Source: Carallia brachiata (lineage: Eukaryota; Streptophyta; Magnoliopsida; Malpighiales; Rhizophoraceae). From it: a stretch of DNA of 64,000 bases. The DNA lies in NCBI GenBank assembly GCA_021464245.1, contig JADCRB010000102.1, forward strand, positions 701,000 through 764,999. Reading direction: 5' to 3'. Shown one piece after another: positions 61,301 through 64,000 of the stretch (position 1 is its first letter; each line of letters starts with the position of its first letter). A program made the translations under genes and the position numbers. A model generated the notes under the pieces. That model had not been told where the DNA came from. It did no database searches and saw only the letters and a list, made by a program, of their open reading frames with translations.

Positions 61301-64000
61301 GTCTTACATTTAAAATTGTCTCATATCTGTTTTACATTAGATTAAATTCTTCTGCTAATTGTTGTTGCTTCCATCAGAATTGATGAAGGGATACAGGGCT
61401 GCTGAATTGGAAAACGAAGAGCAGCCAAAGAGTGAAAGGTCCCTATGGGCACAATGTCAGGCAGCAGCTGACATGAAATTTACGTACGTAGTGTCATGCC
61501 AGCAGTATGGCATTCACAAACGATCTGGTGATGCTCGTGCCAAGGACATTCTAAGGCTGATGACAACGTATATTCCCCTTTTCATCCTTTCTTTCCCTGT
61601 CCCTGTTCTTTCTAATCTTTTGTTGCAGTCTCTAGGAGCTGGTGGTATTTTTTACATTCTTTCCTTGTTATAGGTACCCATCTCTTCGTGTCGCTTATAT
61701 TGATGAAGTTGAAGAAGCTAGTAAAGATAAGTCCAAAAGGATGGTTGAGAAAGTTTATTATTCAGCTCTTGTAAAAGCTGCTCCACCTACCAAACCCCTT
61801 GATTCTTCAGAGCCAGTTCAAAATTTAGATCAGGTACAGATCATAGATTTTTAAGCTCATGTGCAAGTTTATCACTTTGATTTTTGGAGAGGCCTGTTGT
61901 TTAACACTTCCTGCAGTTACTTTTGAATGTGGTAATCTGTGCTCAATTTTCCTATTAATTCTGGTCGTCAGAGACAAGAAATCAGAGGGAGCTACCATAG
62001 CATTCCCTTGATTTCTTCTTAAACATGTTGATGGTAGGAGGAGAATAGCTGTGAAGTTTGGCAGGGTCTTTTAAGCTTTATTCTGATTTATAATATGGGA
62101 ACAAAGAAATGTGCTGTAGTTGTTTTTTCTGATTTCTAGCATTGCAACAAAGAAATATTATGTAGTTGTGGCTCATTTGAAAAATATTATATTGAAATCT
62201 TTTGGTCGAGCCAGCTTTCCTTTTTCTTTCCATCGGCTTTTTCTTTCAAGTCAAAAGAGGAAATGTGTGAAAGAGAAAGGGGATATCAGTAGTTCCAGTG
62301 CTATCCCATTGGCAGCCTGGACTCCGGAATCTGTAATGCCATACTAAACCTTCTTCGGCAGATTTTTCACCTCTTCATCCAGTCTGTTTCGAGGAGGCTG
62401 AGCCCTCGGCTCAGTATTGATAGTAGTCTAAGTCTTTCCATGTCCTGTGTATGAGAGTGATATTTGAGAGTCTCAGGAAGCCATTTCCTTCGTTTGCTTA
62501 TGCCGTTGCTCTATCAAACGCAACCGCGCAACTGCACTGCTTTTTCTCCAATCGGTGAATTAAGGGAGCCCAAACCACTCTGTCTACTGCTTTTTCTTCT
62601 CCTTCGGACCCTTCCTTTTATATGATATATAAGCATTCGCATTTGGCTAGATTTCATTTGTTTAGTGCAGCTCTTGTAAGAGCTGCTTAGTTTTAATCTT
62701 TCTTTTTCATTTTAGAATATTAGAATAGAAAGACCTTGCTTATATGCATTTGATACTTGAATTGCCATTTTCTATCAGTGATATTATGTCAGCAGGTATA
62801 GAGAGATTGCATACCAATTTGCGGACACACGAGAGGGGGGAAGATATATATGATTATTTGTTCGAATTCAACTGTAAATAATTTCCATCAACCAACCAAA
62901 GGGATTGTACTCATAACATGATGCCTTGCAATTGCTTATTGAATTTCCTTGTACAGGTGATTTATCGCATTAAGCTTCCTGGACCTGCGATATTAGGTGA
63001 GGGGAAGCCAGAAAATCAGAACCATGCAATTATTTTCACACGTGGAGAAGGCTTGCAGACGATAGATATGAACCAGGTACCTTATTTACGGAATATGATA
63101 CTACACAAGATATTCGTTCAATAAAGTCTATTTAGGAAATTTTCTTTTGATAGGATAACTATATGGAAGAGGCCTTCAAAATGAGGAATTTGCTCCAAGA
63201 ATTTCTTAAGAAGCATTATGGTGTGAGATTCCCAACAATTCTTGGGCTTAGGGAGCATATATTCACTGGCAGGTACTTCACTTGTGTGTTGCTCATGAAT
63301 TGGTATTAATGGCTTGATGGTATTGGCACTTCAAGATTTCAAACATACACTCAATATAGTATTTTGTTGACCTATGCAGTGTTTCATCACTCGCATGGTT
63401 TATGTCAAATCAGGAGACCAGCTTTGTTACCATTGGGCAGAGATTGTTGGCTAACCCTTTGAAGTAAAATCATAATCTTAAGTTACCTTTCTTTTTTTCA
63501 CCTTTCATGCTAGTCAAGCATTGTTCTTTTTCATGAGATCTACGGGCATATATGATTTTCTGACTCAATGGTTTTCATCTCATTCAGAGTGCGGTTCCAC
63601 TATGGTCATCCAGATGTCTTCGATCGACTGTTTCACCTGACTAGAGGGGGTGTCAGCAAGGCTTCTAAAGTCATTAATTTAAGCGAGGACATATTTGCAG
63701 GCACTATCTTTGTCTTTGTCTTCTACTGATGAATATACAAGTTATCTTCAACGTACTTCACATTTCCACTGTTGTCAGGTATCAATTCTACACTACGTGA
63801 AGGAAATGTCACCCACCATGAATATATTCAAGTTGGTAAAGGGAGGGATGTTGGCCTTAACCAGATTTCTATGTTTGAGGCAAAAATAGCTAATGGGAAT
63901 GGTGAGCAGACATTGAGTCGTGATATTTATAGGCTTGGGCATCGATTTGATTTTTTCCGGATGTTGTCATGCTATTTCACGACAATTGGTTTCTATTTCA
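49333..64000 (+). CDS. CALS1: Callose synthase (glucan synthase-like), CALS1/2 type, 3' end cut by window
   Basis: Plasma-membrane enzyme making beta-1,3-glucan (callose) from UDP-glucose. Exons: 49333-49524, 49951-50051, 50318-50439, 50525-50618, 50775-50885, 50977-51093, 51282-51374, 51461-51552, 51706-51832, 53174-53311, 53407-53483, 53563-53656, 54319-54441, 54525-54642, 55200-55534, 55678-55730, 55822-55882, 56515-56596, 56670-56719, 56808-56894, 57933-58070, 58188-58282, 58385-58469, 58562-58722, 58817-58940, 59021-59118, 59198-59324, 59570-59721, 59871-59980, 60088-60213, 61214-61282, 61378-61567, 61674-61833, 62957-63076, 63154-63272, 63380-63463, 63588-63700, 63779-64000+. The phases agree throughout. 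It covers the Vta1-like/FKS1 N-terminal part, the first membrane cluster (exons 13-20) and most of the glucan synthase domain ([43 protein letters not shown]). About 1520 of an expected 1950 residues lie here. [16 protein letters not shown] and TKTVRGMMYY favour CALS1/2 over CALS3. One base is missing near 49474-49477 (before RVAN). Confidence 0.96.
51833..53173 (+). other. Callose synthase intron 9 (repeat-bearing)
   Basis: This is the longest intron of the 5' half at 1341 bp. It contains a repeat (about 52660-52880) that includes AGCTTAAGCTGTTGG and TTAAATTCTAACATGCCCCC, then AAGGCTCTGATACTG, a phrase common in plant dispersed repeats. Otherwise it is AT-rich. Confidence 0.6.
54835..55010 (+). 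mobile_element. Au-type SINE in callose synthase intron 14
   Basis: A 176-bp element starts GGGCAAGCCTTGGCGCAACG, with an A-box-like TGGCGCAACGG, a B-box-like GGTCACGGGTGCGAGGC and the AACAGCCTCTTTGCAGAAATG block, and ends GTGCACCGGGTGAGTCCTTT. This is the layout of the widespread plant Au SINE. It is flanked by a perfect 23-bp direct repeat (TTAATCACAACATCTATG, then TTGGA) at 54812-54834 and 55011-55033. The long, exact duplication marks L1-type integration and a young insertion. Confidence 0.93.
60250..60780. mobile_element. GGACAC-family element in callose synthase intron 30
   Basis: The left part carries GACATGACAAGACACC, GTGACACGC and GGACACGG. The right part carries GTGTCCTTGGCGTGTCC, GTGTTCG and CATGTTGTGCC in inverse sense, with a T-rich/AT-rich core. 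The style matches the element at 11311-11850. Boundaries are approximate and no target duplication was resolved. Confidence 0.5.
61020..61135. repeat. Dispersed repeat shared with intron 9
   Basis: ATGGATTATATATTAAACTC then TAACACGCCCCCTC resembles ATGGATCACACGTTAAATTC then TAACATGCCCCCTC at 52706-52742. Both copies lie in introns of the same gene in the same orientation. The motif occurs widely in plant repeats; the family was not identified. Confidence 0.5.
63701..63778 (+). other. Candidate GC-AG intron in callose synthase
   Basis: Keeping the conserved [16 protein letters not shown] requires splicing GCAG|GCACTA to the acceptor TTGTCAG. The donor is GC rather than GT and, unlike the SEC24 case, is a weak match to the GC-donor consensus. 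A miscalled base (GT read as GC) is an alternative. Confidence 0.6.

Noticed and set aside
61561..61673. Second U12 intron (donor GTATATTCC)
   Set aside because: The donor lacks the GTATCCTT core and there is no U12 branch motif near the acceptor; treated as an ordinary GT-AG intron.
1..64000. CRISPR array, prokaryotic operon or biosynthetic cluster
   Set aside because: Repeats are transposon ends or microsatellites, and all real genes are intron-bearing plant genes of unrelated function.

Overview
This is nuclear DNA of a dicot plant. The genes are intron-rich with GT-AG introns, the intergenic DNA is AT-rich, plant transposon families are common, and the encoded proteins are recognisably close to Arabidopsis SEC24A, mitochondrial citrate synthase and callose synthase 1/2. 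Species cannot be fixed from the sequence. There is no bacterial-style operon, CRISPR array or rRNA locus.

Layout: (1) 1-16.3 kb is transposon-dominated. A decayed Ty3/gypsy element (pol on the minus strand, about 7.3-10.05 kb, Athila/Tat-like) carries a 4.84-kb hAT transposon (1688-6527, imperfect 8-bp target duplication) in what is probably its 3' LTR. Further right are a GGACAC-rich inverted-repeat element, a LINE relic inside a diverged repeat array, and nested inverted-repeat sequence. (2) 16.5-24.6 kb is a plus-strand SEC24 gene (COPII coat, 12 coding exons) with one clear U12-type intron and one GC-AG intron. (3) 24.9-27.2 kb holds a LINE RNase H fragment, a long foldback MITE and a small hairpin element. 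(4) 27.7-34 kb is a plus-strand mitochondrial citrate synthase gene with 19 coding exons. (5) 35.8-40.3 kb holds two small convergent genes that I do not recognise by name: a 148-aa probable plastid membrane protein (+) and a 145-aa polyalanine-bearing soluble protein (-). (6) 40.4-48.4 kb is gene-free AT-rich DNA with several non-autonomous elements, two with well-defined ends. (7) 48.4-64 kb is the 5' three quarters of a callose synthase gene (38 coding exons, about 1520 of an expected ~1950 residues), cut by the window end; its introns hold an Au-type SINE and other repeats.

The genes do not form a pathway: ER-to-Golgi export, TCA-cycle entry and callose deposition are ordinary housekeeping or cell-wall functions that happen to be neighbours. 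Exon phases were checked by adding up exon lengths. SEC24, citrate synthase and the callose synthase become fully open only if five single-base indels are assumed (three, one and one). Because the surrounding protein sequence is otherwise conserved, I read these mostly as base-level assembly errors rather than gene death. No convincing undescribed system was seen; the best leads are the two uncharacterised small genes, the splice-site variants and the well-bounded non-autonomous transposons.
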